A DNA stretch of 64,000 nucleotides from assembly GCA_034521495.1 (NCBI GenBank), contig JAXHMK010000018.1, forward strand, positions 1-64,000, read 5' to 3'. The DNA is from Balneolaceae bacterium (lineage in GTDB: Bacteria; Bacteroidota; Rhodothermia; Balneolales; Balneolaceae). The notes beneath the pieces are model-generated. The model was given only the letters and a program-made list of their open reading frames with translations, did not search any database and was not told the origin of the DNA. Shown piece by piece: positions 43,080 to 52,261 of this stretch. Both the position numbers and the translations under genes were made by a program. Within the stretch, counting starts at the first letter, position 1. Every line of letters starts with the position of its first letter.

Positions 43080-44582
43080 ATGACTGACAAACCTCACGAT
43101 TATTGCGGAATATTTGGAGTTTATAACCACCCCGAAGCCGCAATCCTCACCTACTATGGTTTACATGCCCTGCAACATCGCGGGCAAGAATCAGCCGGAA
43201 TTGTATCCTCTTACTACGATATTAACAAAGGGCGATATGTGATGCCCATGCACAAAGATTTTGGCCTTGTGCTCTCTGTTTTTGATGATTCCAAGTTGTT
43301 CAAAAAAGAGCTGATTGGCCGCTCTGCCATTGGACATAATCGTTATTCTACCTCAGGGTCGTCCAAAAACCCGACCAATATTCAGCCGTTCCGGGTGCAT
43401 TACAGGAATGGAAATCTTGCCATCGGGCACAACGGGAATCTTACGAATGCAAGAGAACTGCGGGAGCGATTCAGGAAGGAAGGTGTACTGTTTCAAAGTA
43501 CGTCGGACACAGAATTGATTCTCCATCTGATTTCTCACAGCAAAGAGGAAACGGTAGTAGACCAGGTTTTGGATGCCCTTAACCAAATAGAGGGGGCTTA
43601 TTGTTTGATGATTTTGACGGATGAGCAGTTGATTGCCGTTCGAGATCCCAATGGATTTCGCCCGTTGGCTCTTGGAATGATTGACGATTCATACACCGTA
43701 GCCAGCGAAACATGTGCGTTTGATATCATCGGGGCAGAATATATTCGGGATATTGAACCCGGTGAGATTTTAATTATCGACCGGGAGGCAGATGTCAATC
43801 AGAAGCCAAAATCTTATTTCCTGGAACCAAAACCAGGAACGGGATCGAGCCAGTGTATTTTTGAGTATGTCTATTTCTCTCGTCCCGATAGCAAAATTTT
43901 TGGGGAAAATGTCGATAAAATACGTCGTAATCTTGGAAAACAGCTCGCAAAAGAACATCCGCTGAATGATGTAATTAAATACTCAACTGGAGAAAACAGG
44001 CCGATTGTAATTTCTGTACCCGATTCAAGTAATACGGCGGCGATTGGTTATGCTCATGAAAGCCAGAACAAAGGGTTCGATTGCAAATACGATATTGGCC
44101 TGATTCGGAACCATTATGTGGGACGAACGTTTATCTCACCGGGACAGAAACAGAGGGATCAAAAAGTACGAACAAAATTCAATACCGTGCGCGGAGTATT
44201 AGAAGGCCGCTCGGTGATTATTGTTGATGATTCGATCGTGCGGGGAACGACCTCCCGCTATCTTGTGGATATGATTCGTGAAGCCAATCCGCTGGAAGTT
44301 CACTTTCTGGTAAGTTCACCCCCCATTACAGATCCCTGTTTTTACGGTATGGATTTTCCCGATCCTGATGAACTGATTGCCAATAAATTTAACGGAAATA
44401 CCGAAGCGATTGCGAAAGAGATTGGGGTTGACAGTCTTCGGTATCTATCATCTGAAGGATTAGTTAGTGCCGTCAAAGAAGCCAATGAATCCCATCATTC
44501 CTATTGCACGGCATGTTTTACGGGAGATTATCCTGTGCCGGTCAATTTTGATGTGGAAAAAGAAGAAAATGAAATTGTTTGA
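43080..44582 (+). CDS. purF: amidophosphoribosyltransferase
   Basis: 500 residues; catalyses the first committed step of purine synthesis (PRPP plus glutamine to phosphoribosylamine). The short propeptide MTDKPHDY precedes the catalytic Cys (CGIFGVYNHPEAA), exposed by self-cleavage. The glutaminase core (LHALQHRGQESAGI; IGHNRYSTSG) is followed by the phosphoribosyltransferase PRPP loop VIIVDDSIVRGTTSRYLVDM near residue 380. The C-terminal cysteines (SYCTACFTGDYP) suggest a [4Fe-4S]-type subclass. It overlaps the next gene by one base (TGATG). Confidence 0.95.
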   Translation: MTDKPHDYCGIFGVYNHPEAAILTYYGLHALQHRGQESAGIVSSYYDINKGRYVMPMHKDFGLVLSVFDDSKLFKKELIGRSAIGHNRYSTSGSSKNPTNIQPFRVHYRNGNLAIGHNGNLTNARELRERFRKEGVLFQSTSDTELILHLISHSKEETVVDQVLDALNQIEGAYCLMILTDEQLIAVRDPNGFRPLALGMIDDSYTVASETCAFDIIGAEYIRDIEPGEILIIDREADVNQKPKSYFLEPKPGTGSSQCIFEYVYFSRPDSKIFGENVDKIRRNLGKQLAKEHPLNDVIKYSTGENRPIVISVPDSSNTAAIGYAHESQNKGFDCKYDIGLIRNHYVGRTFISPGQKQRDQKVRTKFNTVRGVLEGRSVIIVDDSIVRGTTSRYLVDMIREANPLEVHFLVSSPPITDPCFYGMDFPDPDELIANKFNGNTEAIAKEIGVDSLRYLSSEGLVSAVKEANESHHSYCTACFTGDYPVPVNFDVEKEENEIV

Positions 44583-45175
44583 TGGCATTTGAAACGGCTA
44601 CATTTTTAACGAGTGCACCCTCGCTGGCCGATTGCCCACCCGAAGATCTGCCCGAAGTCTGTTTTGCAGGACGATCGAACGTTGGAAAGTCCTCTCTGAT
44701 CAACGCTCTTGTGAACCGAAAACGGTTGGCCCGCACGAGTAATACGCCGGGAAAAACGCAGCAGATGAATTACTATACCATCGATCAAAAGTTTTATATT
44801 GTGGATCTTCCCGGGTTTGGATTTGCTAAAGTTCCGGAGAAAGAAAGACAGCGTTGGGGGAAAGATATCAAACAGTATTTGCTGCAACGAAATACGTTGA
44901 ATATGATACTTCACCTGGTGGATGCAAGACACGATCCCACCCGGCTCGATACAGATTTTTTTTACTGGATGGCATCAAAACAGAAACCGTTTAGTGTTGT
45001 TTTAACGAAGACGGATAAGTTATCCGGTAACAAGTTGGCTGCATCCAAAAAAACTGTAAAAAAAACACTGGAAAAGATGAATATTGAAGTGCCGATTATT
45101 GTTACCTCATCTGATTCAGGCCGGGGAATGAAAGAACTTCAATCCCTGATCTTAGAATTTGTCAACTATAACTAA
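44582..45175 (+). CDS. engB: ribosome biogenesis GTPase EngB/YsxC
   Basis: 197 residues from ATG 44582, which overlaps the purF stop. The G motifs are complete: G1 FAGRSNVGKSSLINALVNRK, switch region TSNTPGKTQQMNYYTID, G3 VDLPGFGFAKVP, G4 VLTKTDKL and G5 SSDSGRG. EngB helps assemble the large ribosomal subunit. Translational coupling to purF links it to purine (GTP) supply, which may be only operon convenience. serA follows 20 bp later. Confidence 0.95.
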   Translation: MAFETATFLTSAPSLADCPPEDLPEVCFAGRSNVGKSSLINALVNRKRLARTSNTPGKTQQMNYYTIDQKFYIVDLPGFGFAKVPEKERQRWGKDIKQYLLQRNTLNMILHLVDARHDPTRLDTDFFYWMASKQKPFSVVLTKTDKLSGNKLAASKKTVKKTLEKMNIEVPIIVTSSDSGRGMKELQSLILEFVNYN

Positions 45176-45195
45176 ACTCATTTGAACCAAAGAAC

Positions 45196-46785
45196 ATGTC
45201 CTTTAAAGTTTTAATACTTGATAACGTTGATCCCGTTTGCGCGGAAGTTTTTAAAGAACGAAATATAGAATCTGACCAGCGCCCCAAAATAGAGCTGGAT
45301 GAACTGAAAGAAATTATTGGTGATTACCAAGCGATTGTTGTACGAAGTGGTACAACTGTAGATGAAGATCTGCTGAGCCATGCCGATAACCTCAGAATTA
45401 TTGGCCGTGCAGGTGTTGGAGTCGATAATATTGATATTCCGGTAGCTACATCAAAAGGTGTTTTGGTAATGAACACACCAGATGGAAATACGATCTCTAC
45501 AGCAGAACACACATGCGGAATGATTATCGCTCTTGCACGGAATATACCTCAATCTGTAGATCGTGTGAAAAGCGACGGCTGGGATCGAAAGAAATTTATG
45601 GGAACTGAAGTTCACAGTAAAACCCTGGGAATTGTAGGCCTGGGTAAAATTGGAACAGAGGTTGCCCTGCGTATGAAACAGTTCGGGATGGAAGTGATTG
45701 CATACGATCCGTTTACAACTCAAGAACATGCCAAAGATGTGGGTGTTAAACTGGTTGAACTGGATGAACTTCTTGGAAAATCAGATTTCCTGACCGTGCA
45801 TACACCGCTGACGGAGAAGACCAAAAACATGATCTCTCTCGAGAAAGCGGATAAACTGAAACCGGGTATCCGATTAGTGAACTGCGCACGTGGCGGTATC
45901 TATAAAGAGGAAGATTTAGTACCACTTATTGAAAAAGGAATTGTAGCCGGTGTGGCTCTTGATGTATATACAAGCGAGCCACCAACAGAAGAGTTGTATG
46001 AAACGCTAAAAAATCCTGCGATTATTTGTACCCCGCACTTGGGTGCTTCTACTGAAGAAGCTCAGGAAAAAGTGGCTGTTCAAATTGCAACCCAGATTTC
46101 TGATGCACTTGAAAACAAAAATTATAAAGGCAATCTGAACAGTAAATCGATCTCACTTCTTACAAATGATGAAGTTCAGCCCTATGTGGAGCTTGCTGAA
46201 AAACTGGGAAAAGTCTCCGGACAGATTATGCCGGACAACTCCAATAATTTTTCGTTTGAATATACCGGGCTTTGCACTAAATATTCTGAAGTGCTGACAG
46301 ATGCCGTATTAAAAGGGATGCTTTCTCAATATGTGAGCGAATCTGTAAACCTTATTAATGCCCGCCACTATGCACTTGAAAGAGGCTTCAAACTCAGTGA
46401 AACGAATAAGAGCGAAGACAAGAACTATAACGATCTGATTACCATAAAACTGGGTGACAGTACAGAATATAAGCAGATTTCTGCGGCTGTGTTTGGCCCC
46501 GGTGATTATCGTATCGTTGAGATTGATGGATTTGGAATTGAACTTCGTCTGGAAGGTGATATCCTGATGTATCAAAATCTGGATCAGCCCGGAATGCTGG
46601 CGGCTGTTTCAAGCACACTTGCCAAGCAGGATATCAACATTGGCGCATTAAGCCTGGGGCGTGAAGGGAAAGGCTCAAATGCTATTACGGCTGTGATTGT
46701 AGACAAGCAGCTCAATAACGAAGAGCTCCAAAGCATCTATGATTTAGATGGCGTGAGCAATGTGAAATACATTTCATTGAGCTAA
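45196..46785 (+). CDS. serA: D-3-phosphoglycerate dehydrogenase
   Basis: 529 residues, the long three-domain form: catalytic and NAD-binding domains (GRAGVGVDNIDIPVATSKGV near 75; Rossmann GIVGLGKIGTEVALRM near 147; RLVNCARGGIYKEEDL near 230; CTPHLGASTEEAQEKV near 278), the intervening domain (about 320-450), and a C-terminal ACT domain (DQPGMLAAVSSTLAKQDINI, about 457-529) for serine feedback. First step of serine synthesis. A diverged copy of its last 17 codons occurs 100 bp downstream. Confidence 0.95.
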   Translation: MSFKVLILDNVDPVCAEVFKERNIESDQRPKIELDELKEIIGDYQAIVVRSGTTVDEDLLSHADNLRIIGRAGVGVDNIDIPVATSKGVLVMNTPDGNTISTAEHTCGMIIALARNIPQSVDRVKSDGWDRKKFMGTEVHSKTLGIVGLGKIGTEVALRMKQFGMEVIAYDPFTTQEHAKDVGVKLVELDELLGKSDFLTVHTPLTEKTKNMISLEKADKLKPGIRLVNCARGGIYKEEDLVPLIEKGIVAGVALDVYTSEPPTEELYETLKNPAIICTPHLGASTEEAQEKVAVQIATQISDALENKNYKGNLNSKSISLLTNDEVQPYVELAEKLGKVSGQIMPDNSNNFSFEYTGLCTKYSEVLTDAVLKGMLSQYVSESVNLINARHYALERGFKLSETNKSEDKNYNDLITIKLGDSTEYKQISAAVFGPGDYRIVEIDGFGIELRLEGDILMYQNLDQPGMLAAVSSTLAKQDINIGALSLGREGKGSNAITAVIVDKQLNNEELQSIYDLDGVSNVKYISLS

Positions 46786-46888
46786 CGATTACACACTTCG
46801 CCTGCCGATTGTCTTTTTCGGCTGGCGAATTTCCCAATTCACACCACAAATTCGGCAGCTGAAGTGGATTCAGCAGCCGAGCATTTTT

Positions 46889-46943
46889 TGAAATCTACGC
46901 CCTGGATGGCGTAAGTAATGTGAAATATATTTCATTGAGTTAA
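46889..46943 (+). pseudogene. duplicated 3' tail of serA
   Basis: The segment reads EIYALDGVSNVKYISLS then a stop, against SIYDLDGVSNVKYISLS then a stop at the true serA end (46735-46785). Silent differences (gtaagtaatgtgaaatatat against gtgagcaatgtgaaatacat) show it is a diverged duplicate, not an assembly echo. The 100 bp between contain the inverted repeat gattgtctttttcggct and small palindromes. It is a gene scrap, not a gene. Confidence 0.7.
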
Positions 46944-46945
46944 AC

Positions 46946-47000
46946 TTCCCCCTTCGAAGGGGGAGAGATTGACAAAGTCAATCAAGGGGGATGACTCTTT
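46946..47000. repeat. CCCCCTTCGAAGGGGG family repeat, copy E (partial)
   Basis: cttcccccttcgaaggggg, then gacaaagtcaatcaaggggg and atgactctttgattc. It matches the first half of copy A, including the cccttcgaaggg palindrome and the acaaagt/gattca spacer. The remaining DNA to 47270 is AT-rich and holds no gene. Confidence 0.65.
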
Positions 47001-47270
47001 GATTCGGCATCAATCGATTTTTTAGCAATAAATACTTCAAGCTGGTTCAGGTTTAAATCTTGGATCAGCTTTTTTTATGTCATATTGGGAAGATCTTCTT
47101 TAAAAAAAGAAAAGATTAACGAAGAACAATTAAGGTTGCACCTCTGCATAGTTCGTTTTTCCGTTGTAAACATTTTTCTACATATTGTGGAAATCAATAA
47201 AAGAAAATAATGTAGATTAATTATCAGTTTACAAAGAGTTTAACTTATAGAAGATCAAAAAACGTGAGAT

Positions 47271-48407
47271 ATGAGTGTTGAACCAAAATGGTACATAAAA
47301 TATGTATATGGCTTAGCGGGGACTGTTCTGACAGTTTATGTGATGGTTATCGCAAAATCGGTGATAGTACCGCTGTTGTTTTCCATCTTTTTCGCGATCT
47401 TGTTACTGCCTGTAAGTCAATGGCTCGAGCGGTTTAAAATTCCAAGAGTCTTATCCTCTCTCGGGGCTATTCTTTTTGGCATTATCCTGTTTTCAACCAT
47501 TCTGTTCTTTTTCTATTCACAAATGACAGACTTTGCTCAGGATGCCGACATGTTTGTTGAACGCCTGAATGAAATGATGGGTTCTGTGAACCAGCTCCTG
47601 GGAGATTATTTTGCTATTGAGAGTATTCGCCTGGATCAAATTACGCAAACGCTGATCAATTTTGTACGGGAAAACGTTGGATCCATCACCCAGCAGATAG
47701 GTGGAGCAGCATCTACACTTACATCAGTATTGTTAGTTCCTATTTTTGTTTACCTGATTCTTCTACTGAGAGATATTTTGAAGAACTTTCTGTTGAAAAC
47801 ATTTGGCCGGGGAGACTCAGGGCAGGAGACAAAAGTGACGACAATCATCAGGAATGTAAAATCTACAATTCAGAGTTACATAACAGGTGTCTTAATTGTG
47901 ATTGGTATTCTTTCTGTTCTTTATTCAATCTTGCTTGCAGTGATTGGAGTAGAACATGCTATTTTCTTCGGTTTTTTTGCTGGAATGATGAATATCATCC
48001 CATTTATTGGCCCGCTCTTTGGTTCCATACTACCAATCTTTTATGCTTTGATAACGATGGATTCGATCTTCTATCCGCTCATTATTCTACTCGGGTTTTA
48101 TGTCATTCAACTTTTTGAAGGAAATCTTATTACACCTGTTATTGTGGGAAGCCAGGTAAGTATGAATGCTCTTGTTACACTTTTGCTTCTTGTTATTGGA
48201 GCTCAAATCTGGGGACTATCCGGTATGATTCTTTTTATCCCGCTTGGTGCTATTGTAAAAGTAATATGTGATGAAGTCGATCAATTGAATCACTATGGTT
48301 ATGTAATGGGCCGAACGACTGATGACAAGAGTGAAGAGAGAAGTATACTGGCACAAAAAGTCCGGCAACTTTCTAAAAAAGCGACCTCAGAAAAAAACAA
48401 CCATTAA
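47271..48407 (+). CDS. AI-2E family transporter (PerM-like)
   Basis: 378 residues with about eight helices. N-terminal pair (YVYGLAGTVLTVYVMVIAKS; VIVPLLFSIFFAILLLPVSQ), a periplasmic or cytoplasmic helical segment with many acidic residues (about 85-140), and the conserved C-terminal core VLLVPIFVYLILLLRDILKN, GFFAGMMNIIPFIGPLFGSI, LFEGNLITPVIVGSQVSMNA. Family members export AI-2 or exchange ions; the substrate here is unknown. Single gene. The charged C-terminus (TTDDKSEERSILAQKVRQLS) is cytoplasmic. Confidence 0.88.
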   Translation: MSVEPKWYIKYVYGLAGTVLTVYVMVIAKSVIVPLLFSIFFAILLLPVSQWLERFKIPRVLSSLGAILFGIILFSTILFFFYSQMTDFAQDADMFVERLNEMMGSVNQLLGDYFAIESIRLDQITQTLINFVRENVGSITQQIGGAASTLTSVLLVPIFVYLILLLRDILKNFLLKTFGRGDSGQETKVTTIIRNVKSTIQSYITGVLIVIGILSVLYSILLAVIGVEHAIFFGFFAGMMNIIPFIGPLFGSILPIFYALITMDSIFYPLIILLGFYVIQLFEGNLITPVIVGSQVSMNALVTLLLLVIGAQIWGLSGMILFIPLGAIVKVICDEVDQLNHYGYVMGRTTDDKSEERSILAQKVRQLSKKATSEKNNH

Positions 48408-48598
48408 ATACCAGGATCATATTCGGGGAGTAATTTATCGGGGGAATTTCGTAGCCATTTGCCACAACACTCAAAATTGAGCTATCATTATTTTCCGATA
48501 CATCTAATAATATCAGTAACTTAACTTCTATTTTATACTTTTTCGTGAATAATTCGAGTTAACATCTTAACAGATATAAGCATTAATAATTATTTTAA

Positions 48599-48727
48599 GA
48601 AGGCTTTGCAAAACTCTGACCGTCATCCTGAACTTGATTCAGGATCTCCAGATACTGACTATAAAGACGAATGGAGAATCTGAATCGAGTTCAGATTGAC
48701 CAATAACCACGGTTTTGCAAAGCCCTC
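48599..48727 (+). repeat. 129-bp MITE with 5-bp target duplication, copy 4
   Basis: Same ends as the 150-bp copies (gaaggctttgcaaaac; gttttgcaaagccctc). It lacks about 21 bp of the interior (the ccctcgggatccctccgggg arm). Flanked by tttaa on both sides (48594-48598 and 48728-48732). Confidence 0.9.
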
Positions 48728-48840
48728 TTTAACGGTTTTTATAGTAAAACAAACGTATAGTTTCATGAATAAATTGGTAAAGGTGCTACTCTAAAGTATC
48801 TTTTTACATGGAGCTAAAGAAGTGAAAGAGATATGTTTTT

Positions 48841-50103
48841 ATGATTGAAGAAATGCAAATCCTGGGACGCTTATTAGCTTCCCTGGCCGTTGGGTTATTA
48901 ATTGGTACTGAACGCGGATGGAGTGACCGTGAACAGGACGAAGGTGTTCGGGTTGCAGGGATGCGCACATTCAGCCTGCTTGGTTTGTTGGGAGGAGTCT
49001 CTGCCTTACTATCCTCAGAGTTTGGTAATTGGTTTTTGGGGGTAGCCTTTAGTGCGGTTGCTATCCTGATCATAACGGCCCATGTGATGGAAACAAGAAA
49101 GAGTGGCGATTTAGGTACCACAACAGAATTTTCAATGATGCTTACATTTGTGTTGGCTGCCTGGGCAGCAGTTGGATTTTATATGTATGCACTGGTAACA
49201 TCGGTTGTGGTTGTTGCTCTTCTGAGTATGAAACCGGTACTTCACAGATGGTTGAGAAATATAGAGACAGAAGAAATTTATGCAGGAGTAAAGTTATTGG
49301 TTATTTCTGTAATATTTCTGCCACTGCTGCCTGACAAAGGGTATGGGCCTTACGAGGCGCTCAACCCGTACTGGATATGGTGGATGGTCGTATTAATATG
49401 CGGGATCTCATTTGCAGGGTATTTTGCAATTAAATTTATTGGAAATCGACTCGGAACAATAATTACTTCCATTACGGGCGGGCTTGCTTCTTCAACGGCG
49501 GTTACGATTAGTCTTGCTCAGTTTGCAAAAGATCAACCTCAAAAAGCTCTGTTTATGGGTGGCGTTATGATTGCGACCTCCATAATGTTTATTCGGGTTA
49601 CCATTGAAGTTGCTGTTGTGAATGTTGCGTTAATCAGCGATTTATGGATTCCTCTTTCTATAATGTTTTTCAGCGTACTTTTAGGCGGATATTGGCTATG
49701 GAATAAAAATGATGAAATTTCAGTAGACACAGAACTGAATCTTGATAATCCGTTTAAAATTGGAATGGCTTTAAAATTTGGAGTACTGCTGGCCTTGATT
49801 CTGTTATTGACAGAAGGGATGAAAAATTGGTTTGGCGATCAGGGCATCTATATTTTATCATTAGTTTCAGGGTTGATGGATGCTGATGCAATTACATTAT
49901 CTCTGTCAAGACAGGCGCTTGGCGACCTGGAAAACGGTGTTGCTACTCTTGGAATTATTATCGCATCGGCAATGAACACAATTGTTAAAGGATTTATTTT
50001 TGCGTTCTTTTCTGGTTTTAAAAAGAGTTTAAAATTTATTCTATTGCTTTTTGCATGCGTGCTTCCGGGTTTAATCGCAGCTTTTCTGATGCTCTATTTC
50101 TAA
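48841..50103 (+). CDS. MgtC/SapB N-terminal domain plus DUF4010 membrane protein
   Basis: 420 residues, about twelve membrane helices. The N-terminal domain has the MgtC/SapB pattern (LGRLLASLAVGLLIGTERGW near residue 8; RVAGMRTFSLLGLLGGVSAL near 38). The larger C-terminal part matches DUF4010-type sequence (NRLGTIITSITGGLASSTAV; LVSGLMDADAITLSLSRQAL). The function of such fusions is unknown; MgtC domains are linked to magnesium homeostasis and ATPase control. Single gene with a possible GAGATATG-type leader. Confidence 0.85.
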   Translation: MIEEMQILGRLLASLAVGLLIGTERGWSDREQDEGVRVAGMRTFSLLGLLGGVSALLSSEFGNWFLGVAFSAVAILIITAHVMETRKSGDLGTTTEFSMMLTFVLAAWAAVGFYMYALVTSVVVVALLSMKPVLHRWLRNIETEEIYAGVKLLVISVIFLPLLPDKGYGPYEALNPYWIWWMVVLICGISFAGYFAIKFIGNRLGTIITSITGGLASSTAVTISLAQFAKDQPQKALFMGGVMIATSIMFIRVTIEVAVVNVALISDLWIPLSIMFFSVLLGGYWLWNKNDEISVDTELNLDNPFKIGMALKFGVLLALILLLTEGMKNWFGDQGIYILSLVSGLMDADAITLSLSRQALGDLENGVATLGIIIASAMNTIVKGFIFAFFSGFKKSLKFILLLFACVLPGLIAAFLMLYF

Positions 50104-50302
50104 CCGTATTTTTAAAAAGAGGGCAATATTGCAAGACCAATGAACACCCCTCTCGCAGAAGGCATCACTTGTGGAAAATCTACCCTTGTTTGGGGAGACT
50201 TTTTCATTCGTGTTTATGAATCGAACTGAGGTTATAAAATTGGATCTCCAATATCTATCTATATGAACCGAAGAAATACTATTAATTTTTGAAGGGTTTT
50301 TA

Positions 50303-51547
50303 CTACGTGTAGAGCAGATCAGCACCTTTACCTTGAGAGATAAGTGATTTATAACTTTTTAATTCTTCCTGAACATCCTCATCAGTAAGATCAATCGTTT
50401 TCCTTCTCTCCGCAGCCATATATGCAGCTTGCACAAGTTTGGTAACTTCAACGCCAAATTCCCAATCAAGGAAAGCATCTTTGCCATTCAAAAATGCATT
50501 TACGGCATCTTCCTGTTCCGTGTCGTATCCATAAAGTCCGGCTTCATCGGGGTGTACAGGTAAGAGCCCGCGGGTAGTCGTTGATTTTTCGATAGCGGTT
50601 TCGGCATCAGCAACGCCTTCGGCGGCTTCGTCACCCACAAAAATTTCGAGGGGAGAGATCAGTGAATTTACTTCCATGGCGTAGCCGGGGCCAATCGCAT
50701 CCATCCAGAGGCGGAGGCCCTGTTTGTCGTACATCCAGGAGTTTGTGAACTGACCTTTTACAAGCTGACCGGTATCGGGATTCTTATAGGTGATGACTCC
50801 CGTTGCAAAATCCTCGGCCGGAGTTTTGGAGTAATCAACCCCAAATCTTTCCTTCAGTTGTTCCCGGTATTTAGGCTGCCCCCATTTTAACAGAGAGGTA
50901 TCACACTGTACAGATACCGGTTCAAGAAAGAGTGGATCTTTACCGGGTGGTGTTAAAATATGACGGCTGACGGCGATACTATGGCATCCCATATCTGATA
51001 AAACTCCGCCACCTTGTTGAGTAGGATCCCAAAACCAGGCATTATGGGGACCTGCATGCTCTTCAGTACTTCGGGCAAGAGTGAAAGATCCCATCGCTTT
51101 TTGCTGGGGTTCCAACTGGTCAAGGGCTTTATTCACTGCATTCATATGCAACTGATTCTCGAAATAGGCCGTTTTTAGATTGGCATCCCGGGCTAAATCT
51201 ACCATTCGCTGAGCTTCTGCTATCGTACGGCCAAGAGGTTTTTCACAAATAACACCTGTTAAATTGGCTCCTTGTTTAACTGCATCGTTGATTTCCTCCA
51301 TAATGGCTACCCGGGTGTAGTTGGGCGAGTAGATGGCAATTGCATCACAATGGTTACAAACTTCAGTTACGGAATCATAGATTGTAGGATCGCCAAGTCC
51401 ATTCTCTTTTGCATATTTGGCGAGCTCTTCTGATCCGCCTCGTTTATAGATCGCTGAAATTTCAATATGCCGAACCTGTTTCATGGCCACAGCTAAAAAT
51501 TTGGCAATAAATCCGGACCCAACAACTCCAATCTTCAAAGTCTTCAT
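50303..51547 (-). CDS. Gfo/Idh/MocA-family oxidoreductase
   Basis: 414 residues. An N-terminal NAD(P) Rossmann fold (KIGVVGSGFIAKFLAVAMKQ), the family segment VICEKPLGRTIAEAQRMVDL near 100 (EKP motif) and a C-terminal substrate domain (GGVLSDMGCHSIAVSRHILT near 180, with the conserved Asp and His). Enzymes of this family oxidise or reduce sugars, inositols or related polyols. The substrate is not evident. No other sugar gene is next to it, though a GH3 gene lies elsewhere in the window. Confidence 0.9.
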   Translation of the reverse strand: MKTLKIGVVGSGFIAKFLAVAMKQVRHIEISAIYKRGGSEELAKYAKENGLGDPTIYDSVTEVCNHCDAIAIYSPNYTRVAIMEEINDAVKQGANLTGVICEKPLGRTIAEAQRMVDLARDANLKTAYFENQLHMNAVNKALDQLEPQQKAMGSFTLARSTEEHAGPHNAWFWDPTQQGGGVLSDMGCHSIAVSRHILTPPGKDPLFLEPVSVQCDTSLLKWGQPKYREQLKERFGVDYSKTPAEDFATGVITYKNPDTGQLVKGQFTNSWMYDKQGLRLWMDAIGPGYAMEVNSLISPLEIFVGDEAAEGVADAETAIEKSTTTRGLLPVHPDEAGLYGYDTEQEDAVNAFLNGKDAFLDWEFGVEVTKLVQAAYMAAERRKTIDLTDEDVQEELKSYKSLISQGKGADLLYT

Positions 51548-51616
51548 CAGTAAATCTGTTATTTATGTTTAGTATTTCTGCGTTGTTAAATTCAATACCA
51601 TTAATCTAAGGAGTCT

Positions 51617-51769
51617 GTGCCATTCAAAAAATTCAAAGAACGACTTTTACAGGAATTTAAAAAAGTCTACAAAAAATGTATTGAAGTAAAAGCTGAAAAA
51701 AATTTGGAATTTATAAATCAGCGGTTAAATTCAGTTATATCATACATTGGAATAAAATCAAATAAATAA
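51617..51769 (+). CDS. small basic protein, hypothetical
   Basis: 50 residues from GTG 51617: MPFKKFKERLLQEFKKVYKK continues CIEVKAEKNLEFINQRLNSV and ISYIGIKSNK. A good ribosome-binding site (TAAGGAG) precedes the start, and the stop lies 8 bp before the DoxX start, whose own TAAGGAG overlaps the stop codon. This spacing suggests a two-gene operon. No family is recognised; the sequence is helical and basic. Confidence 0.5.
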   Translation: MPFKKFKERLLQEFKKVYKKCIEVKAEKNLEFINQRLNSVISYIGIKSNK

Positions 51770-51777
51770 GGAGAATT

Positions 51778-52173
51778 ATGGCCAATTTAGATAATAAATA
51801 CAGTGATTTAGCACTTTTGTTATTGCGAGTAGGAGTCGGAGTCATTTTTATATATCATGGATGGGGAAAACTGACCGGAATAGAAGGTGTCCAGGGATTT
51901 TTTGGAAATGTTGGAATTCCATTGCCGGCTCTAATGGCATGGGTGGTTGCCATCATTGAGTTCTTTGGGGGCATAATGGTGTTATTCGGGGCTTATGCTA
52001 AAATACCATATTTGCTTCTTGCTTTCATTATGGTTGTGGCTCTATTTACGGTTAAAATTGGACAGGGCTTTGAGGCCGCAAGAATTGACTTGATGCTGCT
52101 GCTTACAACCCTTGCACTTTTCTTTCTTGGAAGCGGAGCCTATTCGGTCGATCATAAGATAGAAAACCGCTAA
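51778..52173 (+). CDS. DoxX-family membrane protein
   Basis: 131 residues, four helices. DoxX hallmarks: ALLLLRVGVGVIFIYHGWGK near residue 11, GVQGFFGNVGIPLPALMAWV near 37, IEFFGGIMVLFGAYAKIPYL near 62, and the closing helix LLLTTLALFFLGSGAYSVDH. DoxX proteins act in respiratory or thiol-redox membrane complexes; the partner here is unknown. Preceded by TAAGGAG and a possible small upstream gene. Confidence 0.9.
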   Translation: MANLDNKYSDLALLLLRVGVGVIFIYHGWGKLTGIEGVQGFFGNVGIPLPALMAWVVAIIEFFGGIMVLFGAYAKIPYLLLAFIMVVALFTVKIGQGFEAARIDLMLLLTTLALFFLGSGAYSVDHKIENR

Positions 52174-52261
52174 TAGTGTTTTTATTCAATCATCGGATGA
52201 GTGAAATTGGTATTGTATTTCTGAGCTTTAATCATTCATCCGATGAATTTTAATAATTCTT

